Positions 6,048 through 13,699 of a DNA stretch of 15,603 nt are shown in pieces. Source of the stretch: an uncultured Collinsella sp. (GTDB lineage Bacteria; Actinomycetota; Coriobacteriia; Coriobacteriales; Coriobacteriaceae); assembly GCA_900547125.1 (NCBI GenBank), contig URFU01000046.1, positions 1 through 15,603 on the forward strand, read 5' to 3'. The notes beneath the pieces were generated by a model. The model did no database searches. It was given only the letters and a program-made list of their open reading frames with translations, and was not told the DNA's origin. Each line of letters begins with the position of its first letter. Within the stretch, counting starts at the first letter, position 1. Position numbers and translations under genes: made by a program.

Positions 6048-7496
6048 ATGGCAAATTACAAAAAGGTGGCAGAGCAGATTCTCTCCACTGTGGGCGGGGC
6101 GGAAAACGTGGCTTCGGTTACGCATTGCATGACGCGCCTGCGCTTCAACCTCAAGGATGAAAGCCTCTCGAATGATGAGAAGCTTGAGGACATCTCGTCT
6201 ATCATCAGCGTCGTGCACGCCGGAGGGCAGGTGCAGCTGGTGGTCGGGCCCACGGTCGACAAGGTCTACGACGAGGTTTGTAAGCAGGGCGGATTCGAGG
6301 TCACGGTATCGATTGACGAGGAACTCGATGGCCCTCAGCTTAGCTGGAAGGAGCGCTTGGCGCCCAAGCACCTCTTCAATCAGCTGCTCGATGCCGTGAG
6401 CGGCGCTATCACCCCGATCCTTCCGATCTTTTGTGTCGCCGGTATCTTCAAGATGCTCGTTATTCTGTTTGGGCCCGAAGGCGCCGGTTTTATGTCCGAA
6501 ACGAGCGACCTGTATCGGATCCTTTCCCTGGTGGGCGATGCGGCGTATTACTACTTCCCGGTGTTTGCCGCCTATAGCTCGGCTAAGAAGTTCAAAACGA
6601 GTCCTGTGCTGGCACTGCTCATCGCTGTTGTGATGATTTATCCCGACATGCTCGCTATTGTTGAGGACGGAAAGCCTTTCAGCGTCTTCGGCATCCCCAT
6701 GCAGCTCGTCAACTACACCCAGGCTGTTCTTCCGGTCATCTTGATCACCTGGGCCCAGTCCTATGTTGAGCGCTTCTTTAAGAAGATCTCGCCTGATATG
6801 TTGCGCATTCTGATCGTACCCGTGGGTACGGTGCTCGTGATGTTGCCGGTCGCGCTGTGCCTCTGCGGCCCTGCCGTCCAATTTGTCATGGGCCTTGTGG
6901 CCGATTTCATCATTTGGCTCGCCTCTGTTGCCGGTCCCGCTGCGACCGCGGTTATCGGCGCATTCTGGAATCTGATCATCGCCACCGGCATGCACGTGCC
7001 GATCTATACCGCCATATTGCCCGCCGCGCTCCAGAACGGTTACGACGCCATCTTATACCCCGGCACCGCGGTTGTAGCCTACACCACGCTTGCCATCGCG
7101 CTCGCCTATGGCCTGCGCGCTAAGGACAAGGAGAGTCGAGCCACGGGCTGGAACTTGTTCATCACCTATGCCTTCGGTCGCGTGAGTGAGCCCATCATCT
7201 ACGGCATCCTGTTTCGCGACAAGAAGGCTCTTGCCTGGAACATGATTGGTGGTGCTGTCGGTGGTCTGCTGGTAAGCCTTCTTCATGCCAACGTCTATAT
7301 CTTCACTGGCGTTGGTTTCCCATGGATGAACGTGCTCATGTTTGCTCAGGATATCATCCCTGGCACCATCGGGTGTCTTGCTGGCGGTGCCGTGACGTTT
7401 GCGTTGGCGATGATTTTTGGATTTGAAGGACAGGAGAAGATGCCGTTGAAGTCCAAGAGCGGCGATTCTGAGGCCGTTGAATCCGTCGAGGCATAA
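6048..7496 (+). CDS. PTS beta-glucoside-type EIIBC permease, no EIIA domain
   Basis: A 482-residue sugar permease of the glucose/glucoside PTS superfamily that imports and phosphorylates a beta-glucoside. Residues 1-85 are the EIIB domain, with phosphorylated C27 in THCMTRLRF and GGAENV just before it. Residues about 105-460 are the EIIC membrane domain, with about ten hydrophobic segments and the substrate-region motif FGRVSEPIIYG (376-386), where glucoside permeases more often read GITEPxIYG. The chain ends after a short charged tail, so the roughly 140-residue EIIA domain of BglF/BglP is absent and a separate EIIA must supply phosphate. ATG 6048 is chosen because AAAGGAG lies 6 nt upstream; the adjacent ATG 6045 is too close. 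The antiterminator and 6-phospho-glucosidase neighbours support the beta-glucoside assignment; the exact sugar is unknown. Confidence 0.9.
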   Translation: MANYKKVAEQILSTVGGAENVASVTHCMTRLRFNLKDESLSNDEKLEDISSIISVVHAGGQVQLVVGPTVDKVYDEVCKQGGFEVTVSIDEELDGPQLSWKERLAPKHLFNQLLDAVSGAITPILPIFCVAGIFKMLVILFGPEGAGFMSETSDLYRILSLVGDAAYYYFPVFAAYSSAKKFKTSPVLALLIAVVMIYPDMLAIVEDGKPFSVFGIPMQLVNYTQAVLPVILITWAQSYVERFFKKISPDMLRILIVPVGTVLVMLPVALCLCGPAVQFVMGLVADFIIWLASVAGPAATAVIGAFWNLIIATGMHVPIYTAILPAALQNGYDAILYPGTAVVAYTTLAIALAYGLRAKDKESRATGWNLFITYAFGRVSEPIIYGILFRDKKALAWNMIGGAVGGLLVSLLHANVYIFTGVGFPWMNVLMFAQDIIPGTIGCLAGGAVTFALAMIFGFEGQEKMPLKSKSGDSEAVESVEA

Positions 7497-7524
7497 GAGG
7501 CTACTACACAAATATGCTCCCCAG

Positions 7525-7597
7525 CCGTTGCGCGGTCCGACCCCTTGGCCGCGCAACGGTACTGTGCTGTTGCGCGGCACTTGCCGAGTCCGTTGCG
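7525..7597 (+). promoter_or_regulatory. Structured intergenic RNA between permease and glucosidase genes
   Basis: CCGTTGCGCGG (7525-7535) pairs perfectly with CCGCGCAACGG (7549-7559), an 11-bp stem with a 13-nt loop. Two further segments can pair with the same 3' arm: GTTGCGCGG (7569-7577, 9 bp) and CCGTTGCG (7590-7597, 8 bp). No T run follows the first stem, so it is not a standard terminator; it could be an mRNA processing or stability element, an attenuator with alternative folds, or a repeat. There is no RAT-like sequence in this gap. Confidence 0.5.
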
Positions 7598-7642
7598 TTC
7601 GACAGTGTGGGCCGGGAATTTGATAGAAAGGACGACACCATA

Positions 7643-9061
7643 ATGTTTAGAGAAGATTTTTTATGGGGCGGGGCTCTGGCTGCAAACCAGTGCGAGGGAG
7701 GATGGAACGAAGGCGGTCGCGGTTTAGCCAATTCCGACATGCTGCCGTTTGGCGATCAACGCATGGACGTCATGCGGGGAGACCTTGATCCGCGTGCGTT
7801 GGCACCCGACAGCTTCTATCCCGCTCGCAAGGGCATTGATTTTTACCATAGGTACAAGCAGGATATTGAACTGTTTGCCCAGATGGGTTTTAAATGCCTG
7901 CGCTTATCAATCGCCTGGAGCCGCATTTTTCCCAAAGGAGACGAAGCCGAGCCCAATGAAGAAGGCCTTGCCTTTTACGAGGATGTTTTTAGGACGTGTC
8001 GCGCGCATGACATTGAGCCTTTGGTGACGCTCAACCACTATGATGTCCCCATGCATCTCGTCGATGCGTATGGCGGATGGCGCGATCGCAGGTTGGTCGA
8101 CCTGTTCGAGCGATATTCGCGTACCGTGTTCGAGCGCTATCGGGGATTGGTCAATTATTGGCTGACCTTTAACGAGATCAACATCATGACGCAGGCGTGC
8201 TTTATGGCGGCGGGGATCATCTTCGAGCAAGGGGAGAATCGCTATGCAACGGTTCACACGGCCGTGCACCATGTATTGGTTGCGAGCGCCCGTGCGGTCG
8301 GGGCGTGTCATGAACTGTGCCCTGGGGCGAAGATCGGTTGCATGCTCAACGCAGGTGTCTTCTATCCGGCTACATGTGATCCGGACGATGTGCTGGCTGC
8401 GCAGGCTGAGAATCGCAGCCATTACATGTTTACCGACGTCCAGGTGCGCGGTGCGTACCCGAGCTATGTTCTCAAGGAATACGCCCGCCATGGTTTTGAG
8501 GTGCCCTATCGGGATGATGACCGCGAAGTACTGGCTGCAAACCTGGTCGATTTCGTCTCGTTTTCGTATTACTCGACGCGCGTCGCAAAAGCGCATGCGG
8601 AAGGTCAGTTCGATTCGAACCTTCTTCGCTCGGCGCCTAATCCGTATCTAAAACAGGAGCCTTGGGGGAGGTTTATCGACCCCAAAGGGCTGCGCGTCAC
8701 CATGAATGAAATCTGGGATCGCTATCAAAAGCCGCTGTTCATCGTCGAAAACGGTTTGGGTGCTCCTGATGTGCCGGAAGATTCGGGTGAAATAGAAGAC
8801 GACTATCGAGTTGAATACCTGCGGGCCCACATCGAGGCGATGAGGGAGACCGTCGAGCTCGACGGGGTGGAACTCATGGGATATACCTGTTGGGGCCCGA
8901 TTGATTTGGTTTCGGTCGCCACAGGACAGATGCGTAAGCGCTACGGGTTTATCTATGTCGATCGAGACGATAGCGGTGCGGGCTCGTTTGAGAGACGTAA
9001 AAAGAAAAGCTTCGAATGGTACCGACGCGTAATAGCAAGCAATGGCGAAGACCTTGCGTAA
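7643..9061 (+). CDS. 6-phospho-beta-glucosidase, glycoside hydrolase family 1
   Basis: A 472-residue cytoplasmic enzyme that hydrolyses PTS-imported 6-phospho-beta-glucosides to glucose-6-phosphate and glucose or an aglycone. The N-terminus FLWGGALAANQCEGG (6-20) is typical. The acid/base E178 is in TFNEIN (175-180), NEI rather than NEP as in phospho-glucosidases, and the nucleophile E369 is in FIVENG (366-371). The phosphate-binding loop is S424 with K432 and Y434 in RKRYGFIYVD (431-440), the hallmark separating 6-phospho enzymes from plain beta-glucosidases. Start ATG 7643 follows GAAAGGA by about 10 nt; upstream in-frame starts would run through the hairpin region. It completes the antiterminator-permease-hydrolase operon. 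6-phospho-beta-galactosidase is less likely. Confidence 0.92.
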   Translation: MFREDFLWGGALAANQCEGGWNEGGRGLANSDMLPFGDQRMDVMRGDLDPRALAPDSFYPARKGIDFYHRYKQDIELFAQMGFKCLRLSIAWSRIFPKGDEAEPNEEGLAFYEDVFRTCRAHDIEPLVTLNHYDVPMHLVDAYGGWRDRRLVDLFERYSRTVFERYRGLVNYWLTFNEINIMTQACFMAAGIIFEQGENRYATVHTAVHHVLVASARAVGACHELCPGAKIGCMLNAGVFYPATCDPDDVLAAQAENRSHYMFTDVQVRGAYPSYVLKEYARHGFEVPYRDDDREVLAANLVDFVSFSYYSTRVAKAHAEGQFDSNLLRSAPNPYLKQEPWGRFIDPKGLRVTMNEIWDRYQKPLFIVENGLGAPDVPEDSGEIEDDYRVEYLRAHIEAMRETVELDGVELMGYTCWGPIDLVSVATGQMRKRYGFIYVDRDDSGAGSFERRKKKSFEWYRRVIASNGEDLA

Positions 9062-9114
9062 TAACGTTAAGATGGACAAATGCGCCCGTTGGGGGAATAG
9101 TCGTGCCACTTCGC

Positions 9115-9161
9115 TTGACAACAGGCTAAACTAGCTATTAAACATTTACTATTCTGTTTAG
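9115..9161 (+). promoter_or_regulatory. Promoter and candidate operator of the LacI-family gene
   Basis: A perfect -35 box TTGACA (9115-9120) is followed by TATTAA (9136-9141) after a short 15-nt spacer. Just downstream lies TAAACA (9139-9144) with TGTTTA (9155-9160), an inverted repeat with a 10-nt spacer. CTATTAAACA (9135-9144) and AAACATTTA (9140-9148) both recur exactly in front of the isomerase operon (10424-10433 and 10442-10450), so the same regulator probably binds both. The remainder of 9062-9243 shows no gene or clear terminator. Confidence 0.55.
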
Positions 9162-9243
9162 ATTGAATTTGCGGTCGTTTAGTTGCCGAGCCACGGGGCG
9201 GTCAAGCCACGATGCTCGGCCGCGACCGATGCTAGGGGGAACG

Positions 9244-10254
9244 ATGGCTAAAGCAAGCGTCCGCGAGATCAGCCGCATTACCGGCTTTTCGCCCGCAACC
9301 GTGTCCAACGCGCTCAACCGCAAGCGCAGCGTGAGCGAGGAGACCGCCAAGGTCATCCTGGAGTGCGCGCAGTCGCTTGGCTATCAGCAGTCGACGCAGC
9401 TCGAGAGCATCCAGTTTGTGCTTGCGCGCAAGACGGGCGCCATCCTGGACGAGAGCACCTTCCATCCCGCGGTCATCGAGGGCGTGGAGCGCCAGGCGCG
9501 TCGCCACGGCATGAGCACGAGCTTTGTCTCGCTCGACTTTAGCGACCTGGACGCCGTGCGCCCGCAGGTCGAGGGCCTGATCGCCGACCCGTCGGCCGCC
9601 ATCGTGCTGATGGGTACCGAGCTGGGCGAGGAGGACTACGCCCTGTTCGCCGACGCTGCCGCCCACCTGATTGTGCTCGACGGCTGGAGCGATCGCCAGT
9701 ACTTCGATGCCGTAGTCATCGCCAACACCGATTCGGTGCTGCGTGCCGTGGATTACCTTATCGAGAAAGGCCACAGGCAAATCGGCTATCTGGCGGGCGA
9801 CCTTCGGATCCGCAACTTTAAGGACCGCGAGCGCGGCTATCGCCAAGCGCTTGAGGACGCGGGCCTCGAGGCCAATCCGGCATGGCGTGTCACGTTGGGC
9901 ACCACGCTCGAGGGTGCCTATCGCGACATGGGCGTGTGGCTCGACAACGTCTCGCGCGACGATCTGCCGACGGCTTTCTTTGCCGAGAACGACGTGCTCG
10001 CCGTGGGCGCCATGCGTGCGTTGAACGAGCACGGCATACGCGTGCCCGAGGATGTCTCGATCATCGGCTTTGACGACCTGTCTTTGGGCGCCTTCTCCAA
10101 CCCGCCGCTCACCACGGTGCATGTTCCCAAGCACGAGGTGGGCGAGATCGCGGTGCGTCGCCTGGTGGGCAACATCCGCAACCCCAAGAGCTATACCTGC
10201 AAGACGGCCGTGTCGACCTACTTTGTCGAGCGCCAGAGCGTGTGCGAGATCTAG
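9244..10254 (+). CDS. LacI/GalR-family transcriptional regulator
   Basis: A 336-residue repressor-type protein. Residues 5-48 form the LacI helix-turn-helix and hinge region (VREISRITGFSPATVSNAL, recognition helix SPATVSNAL, then the hinge-proximal ILECAQSLGY). Residues 56-336 are a periplasmic-binding-protein-like sensor domain, with IGYLAGD, FAENDVLAVGAMRAL and the diagnostic IIGFDDLSLGAFSNPPLTTV near the C-terminus. ATG 9244 is used because homology starts there and AGGGGGA precedes it; a longer in-frame reading from 9163 adds 27 residues unlike the family. Its GC-rich codon use matches the downstream isomerase operon, not the preceding bgl-type operon, and shared sites in both promoter regions suggest it controls itself and that operon. 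The effector is unknown, presumably the sugar or a sugar phosphate. Confidence 0.9.
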   Translation: MAKASVREISRITGFSPATVSNALNRKRSVSEETAKVILECAQSLGYQQSTQLESIQFVLARKTGAILDESTFHPAVIEGVERQARRHGMSTSFVSLDFSDLDAVRPQVEGLIADPSAAIVLMGTELGEEDYALFADAAAHLIVLDGWSDRQYFDAVVIANTDSVLRAVDYLIEKGHRQIGYLAGDLRIRNFKDRERGYRQALEDAGLEANPAWRVTLGTTLEGAYRDMGVWLDNVSRDDLPTAFFAENDVLAVGAMRALNEHGIRVPEDVSIIGFDDLSLGAFSNPPLTTVHVPKHEVGEIAVRRLVGNIRNPKSYTCKTAVSTYFVERQSVCEI

Positions 10255-10320
10255 GCGAAGAAAACGCCGGGGCGCAGGGCGGCAAAGCTCGCTAAGGCAG
10301 CCATATCTAACGCTACTAAG

Positions 10321-10346
10321 AGAGGGTCCTTCGGGGCCCTCTTTTT
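10321..10346 (+). terminator. Intrinsic terminator of the LacI-family gene
   Basis: AGAGGGTCC and GGGCCCTCT form a 9-bp stem with one T/G wobble around a TTCG tetraloop, followed directly by TTTT. It lies 66 nt after the regulator's stop and separates it from the next operon. Confidence 0.9.
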
Positions 10347-10368
10347 GTTTCCCTTGTATGTTCAGTTT

Positions 10369-10489
10369 GTTTACATACCGTTTAGGCTGATTTCTCTACC
10401 GTTTACGGGACTTTCGCGCTAGACTATTAAACAAAAGAGTAAAACATTTAGTAAACAGAACAAAACGAAACATGCGTCTGTTTACTGAA
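10369..10489 (+). promoter_or_regulatory. Promoter region of the isomerase operon with clustered GTTTAC sites
   Basis: GTTTAC or close variants occur at 10369, 10380 (GTTTAG), 10401 and 10480, and in reverse orientation at 10439 (GTAAAAC) and 10451 (GTAAAC). The first three are 11 and 21 nt apart, one and two helical turns. TTTAGTAAACAGA (10447-10459) and TCTGTTTACTGAA (10477-10489) form an inverted repeat matching at 12 of 13 positions with a 17-nt spacer. A plausible promoter is TTTACG (10402-10407) with TATTAA (10425-10430) after 17 nt, so the cluster would flank the start site, as expected for repression. Confidence 0.55.
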
Positions 10490-10512
10490 CATGTGATTAG
10501 GGGAGGACGTAC

Positions 10513-11913
10513 ATGGACAAGATCAAGCTCGGCTTTGTGCCCACGCGCCGCAGCATCTTTAGCGCGCCGGACGCAATCAAGTATCGCGGCCTGACGGCTG
10601 ATCGCCTGCGCGAGATCGGCGTCGACATCGTGGATATCGACGACATCAATGACGAGGGCCTGCTGTTCGACGACAGCCACATTGAGCCTATCGTTAAGAA
10701 ATTCCGCGCCGAGGGCGTCGATGGCATTATGCTGTGCCACGCCAACTTTGGCACCGAGTACGTTTGCGCTCGCCTTGCCCGCGAGCTCGGCCTGCCCGTG
10801 CTGCTGTGGGGCCCGCGCGACGAGCGCCCCGAGCCCGACGGCACGCGCCTGCGCGATAGCCAGTGCGGTCTGTTCGCCACCGGCAAGGTCCTGCGCCGCT
10901 TCCAGGTTCCCTTCACCTACATGACCAACTGCCGCCTGACCGACCCCGAGTTCGAGCGCGGCGTTTGGGACTTTTTGGCCGTTTGCAACGTGGTCAAGAC
11001 CTTCAAGCACACCCGCATCCTGCAGATGGCCACCCGTCCCTTCGACTTCTGGTCGACCATGTGCAACGAGGGCGAGCTGCTCGAGAAGTTCAACATCCAG
11101 CTTTCGCCTATCCCCATGACCGAACTTGTCCAGGCTGTGCGCGACGCCCAGGCCGACGAGCAGTCCATGGCCGCCATGCTTGCCCACATCAACGACAGCT
11201 TTGAGATCTGCATCCCCGAGGACAAGGTCCCTGCGGTCGCCGGTCTTGCCATCGCCATGAAGCGCTTGGTCGAGAAGTATGGCTGCAACGCCGGTGCCAT
11301 TCAGTGCTGGAACGCTCTGCAGGACGAGCTGGGCATTATGCCCTGCGCCGCCAACGCCATCCTCAACGAGATGGGCATTCCTATCGTATGCGAGACCGAT
11401 ATCCACGGCGCCATCACCGCGCTGATGGTCGAGGCCGCCGACCTGGGCCGTCACCGCGGCATGTTCGCCGACTGGACCGTGCGCCATCCCGATAACGAGA
11501 ACGGCGAGCTGCTGCAGCATTGCGGCCCCTGGCCCTGCAGCTGCGCGGCCGTCAAGCCCAAGCTCACCTACCCGCTGGCTTTCGATCACCCCGGCGCGCT
11601 GACGGCCGAGGCCAAGCACGGCGACCTCACCCTTGCCCGCTTTGACGGTGACAACGGCGAGTACTCGCTGCTACTGGGCAACGCCCGCGGCATCGACGGC
11701 CCGGCCGGCATGGGCACCTACCTGTGGGTCGAGGTCGACAACCTCAAGCGCCTCGAGGCCAAGATCGTCGAGGGTCCCTACATCCACCACTGCGTCGCCA
11801 TTCACGCCAACGTGGTGCCGGTGCTCTACGAGGCGTGCAAGTACATCGGCATTGCCCCCGACTTATACGACCCGATTGAAGAAGACGTCAAAGCCTACCT
11901 GCGAGGAGAGTAG
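10513..11913 (+). CDS. L-fucose/L-arabinose isomerase-family sugar isomerase
   Basis: A 466-residue member of the FucI/AraA superfamily, which interconverts aldoses and ketoses with a divalent metal. The N-terminal half (for example GLTADRLREIGVDIV at 26-40, then ANFGTEYVCARLARELGLPVLLWGPR) is the Rossmann-like domain. The core CWNALQDELGIMPCAANAIL (265-284) and IVCETDIHGAITALM (291-305) hold candidate metal and catalytic residues E272, E294, D296 and H298, and YIHHCV (423-428) lies in the C-terminal domain. It is shorter than E. coli FucI (about 590 residues) and divergent from both FucI and AraA, so substrate cannot be read off. AGGGGAGG lies 6 nt before ATG 10513. It is first in an operon with a split transketolase and an FGGY kinase, so its ketose product should be phosphorylated and then cleaved by transketolase. 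Confidence 0.8.
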   Translation: MDKIKLGFVPTRRSIFSAPDAIKYRGLTADRLREIGVDIVDIDDINDEGLLFDDSHIEPIVKKFRAEGVDGIMLCHANFGTEYVCARLARELGLPVLLWGPRDERPEPDGTRLRDSQCGLFATGKVLRRFQVPFTYMTNCRLTDPEFERGVWDFLAVCNVVKTFKHTRILQMATRPFDFWSTMCNEGELLEKFNIQLSPIPMTELVQAVRDAQADEQSMAAMLAHINDSFEICIPEDKVPAVAGLAIAMKRLVEKYGCNAGAIQCWNALQDELGIMPCAANAILNEMGIPIVCETDIHGAITALMVEAADLGRHRGMFADWTVRHPDNENGELLQHCGPWPCSCAAVKPKLTYPLAFDHPGALTAEAKHGDLTLARFDGDNGEYSLLLGNARGIDGPAGMGTYLWVEVDNLKRLEAKIVEGPYIHHCVAIHANVVPVLYEACKYIGIAPDLYDPIEEDVKAYLRGE

Positions 11914-11915
11914 AA

Positions 11916-12752
11916 ATGGCAACTGTCGAAGAGCTTGAGTCCCTGCGTTGGGACCTTCGCCGCGATTGCGTCGATATCATCATGGCTGGCGCCGGCGGCC
12001 ACATCGGCGGCGACATGTCGGTGATTGACGCCCTCATGACCCTCTATGCCAACCACCTCAACATTTCGCCCGAGACCGTCGACGATCCCAACCGCGACCG
12101 CTTCGTGCTCTCCAAGGGCCACGCCATGGAGGCTTACTACGCGGTGCTCTGCCACGAGGGCTATCTTGACCTCGACGACGTCAAGGCCCGCTTCTCCAAG
12201 TTCGGCAGCCCCTACATCGGCCACCCCAACAACAAGCTCAAGGGCATCGAGATGAACTCGGGCTCGCTGGGTCACGGCCTGCCCGTGGCCGTGGGCATGG
12301 CGCTCGCCGGCAAGATGGACGGCCGCGACTATCGCGTCTACACCATCATGGGCGACGGCGAGCTTGCCGAGGGCTCGGTCTGGGAGGGCGCCATGAGCGG
12401 CGGCAACTACCAGCTCGATAACCTGTGCGCGCTCGTGGACCGCAACCGCCTGCAGATCAGCGGCAGCACCGAGGACGTTATGAAACAGGACTCGCAGGAG
12501 GAGCGCTGGGCCGCCTTCGGTTGGAACGTGCTCTCCATTCCGGGTAACGACGTCCGGGCCATCGACGCCGCGCTGACGCTTGCGGCCGAGACCTGCGGCA
12601 AGCCCACGGTCATCATCCTCAACACGGTGAAGGGCTATGGCTCGCCCGTTATGGAGGACAAGGCCGCCTGGCACCATCACCTGCCCAACGATGAGGAATA
12701 TGCCCAGATCATCGCCGATTTCGCTGCCCATAAGGAGGCCATCAATGGCTAA
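11916..12752 (+). CDS. Transketolase, N-terminal (thiamine-diphosphate binding) subunit
   Basis: A 278-residue subunit equal to the first third of a full transketolase. The family's ThDP/metal motif is MGDGELAEGSVWEG (145-158) to VDRNRLQ (174-180), giving D147 and N177; conserved histidines H29 (AGGHIGGDMS), H69 (SKGHAMEAYY) and H103 (IGHPNN) are present, and MNSGSLGHGLPVAVGMA (113-129) is typical. It begins 2 nt after the isomerase stop, with GAGGAGAG inside the isomerase's last codons, and overlaps the C-terminal subunit gene by 8 nt, so the three are translationally coupled. With the next protein it should transfer two-carbon units between sugar phosphates; in this operon the donor is probably the kinase product. 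Confidence 0.92.
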   Translation: MATVEELESLRWDLRRDCVDIIMAGAGGHIGGDMSVIDALMTLYANHLNISPETVDDPNRDRFVLSKGHAMEAYYAVLCHEGYLDLDDVKARFSKFGSPYIGHPNNKLKGIEMNSGSLGHGLPVAVGMALAGKMDGRDYRVYTIMGDGELAEGSVWEGAMSGGNYQLDNLCALVDRNRLQISGSTEDVMKQDSQEERWAAFGWNVLSIPGNDVRAIDAALTLAAETCGKPTVIILNTVKGYGSPVMEDKAAWHHHLPNDEEYAQIIADFAAHKEAING

Positions 12753-13683
12753 CAAGATCGCCAATCGCAAGGTTATCTGCGACACGCTGCTCGAGGCCGC
12801 GAAGACCGATAAGGATATCGTCGTCCTGTGCTCCGACTCCCGCGGCTCCGCATCGCTCACGCCGTTCTTTGATCAGTATCCCCAGCAGTCCGTCGAGGTC
12901 GGCATCGCCGAGCAGGACCTGGTGAGCATCGCCGCCGGCATGGCTTCGTGCGGCAAGAAGGCCTGGGCCGCCTCGCCGGCGTCCTTTGTGACCACGCGCT
13001 CGTATGAGCAGTGCAAGGTCGACGTCTCGTACTCCAACACTAATGTCAAGCTCATCGGCATCTCTGGCGGCGTGTCCTATGGCGCCTTGGGCATGAGCCA
13101 TCACTCCGCGCAGGATATCGCCGCCATGAGCGCGCTTCCCAACATGCGCGTGTACCTGCCGAGCGACCGCTTCCAGACCGCCAAGCTCGTACGGGCCCTG
13201 GTCGCCGACAACAAGCCGGCCTACATCCGCGTGGGCCGCAACCCGGTCGAGGACGTGTACACCGAGGACGAGTGCCCGTTCCAGATGGATCGCGCCACCT
13301 GGGTGCGCCGCGGCACCGATGTGACGCTCGTCGCTACCGGCGAGATGGTCCGCCATGCCGTGGACGCCGCCGACCTGCTGGCCGAGCAGGGCATCTCGGC
13401 AACGGTGCTCGACATGTATTGCGTCAAGCCGCTCGACGCCGAGGCTGTAATTGAGGCCGCCGGCGCCACGCGCGCCGTCGTGACCGTCGAGGAGCACAGC
13501 CCCTTCGGCGGCCTGGGCTCTATGGTCGCGCAGGTGGTGGGCGAGCATTGCCCGCGTCCGGTCAAGTGCCTCTCTCTGCCCGACGCGCCGGTCATCACCG
13601 GCACGAGCCCCGAGGTCTTTGCGCACTACGGTCTGACGGGTGCCGGAATCGCCAAGACCGTTGCCGAGTTCCTCGGCAACTAG
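12745..13683 (+). CDS. Transketolase, C-terminal (pyrimidine-binding and C-terminal) subunit
   Basis: A 312-residue partner of the preceding subunit. The pyrimidine domain carries VEVGIAEQDLVSIAAGMA (50-67) with E56, the conserved Glu that activates thiamine diphosphate, and SYGALGMSHHSAQDIA (111-126) with H119 and H120. The C-terminal domain contains VLDMYCVKPLD and VVTVEEHSPFGGLGSMVA. ATG 12745 overlaps the upstream stop by 8 nt and follows AAGGAGG at 12732-12738. The earlier in-frame reading from 12637 is an out-of-frame overlap with the N-terminal subunit gene and is not used. The two halves should form the active enzyme together. 1-Deoxyxylulose-5-phosphate synthase shares this fold but is a single longer chain. 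Confidence 0.92.
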   Translation: MANKIANRKVICDTLLEAAKTDKDIVVLCSDSRGSASLTPFFDQYPQQSVEVGIAEQDLVSIAAGMASCGKKAWAASPASFVTTRSYEQCKVDVSYSNTNVKLIGISGGVSYGALGMSHHSAQDIAAMSALPNMRVYLPSDRFQTAKLVRALVADNKPAYIRVGRNPVEDVYTEDECPFQMDRATWVRRGTDVTLVATGEMVRHAVDAADLLAEQGISATVLDMYCVKPLDAEAVIEAAGATRAVVTVEEHSPFGGLGSMVAQVVGEHCPRPVKCLSLPDAPVITGTSPEVFAHYGLTGAGIAKTVAEFLGN

Positions 13684-13699
13684 TAGAAACAGACGCTGC

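Noticed and set aside
5955..6995. 346-codon open frame on the minus strand across the PTS permease
   Set aside because: Translation is Asp/His/Arg-rich without domains, and the plus strand is a clear EIIBC.
7525..7559. Intrinsic terminator after the permease gene
   Set aside because: The stem is strong but lacks a T run, and the glucosidase gene behind it shows no separate promoter, so read-through is more likely.
9163..9243. Longer N-terminus of the LacI-family protein
   Set aside because: The extra 27 residues do not resemble the family; the helix-turn-helix begins right after ATG 9244, which has an AGGGGGA site.
10396..11619. 407-codon open frame on the minus strand across the isomerase gene
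   Set aside because: Antisense shadow of a GC-rich gene; no family features and it would run through the promoter region of the plus-strand operon.
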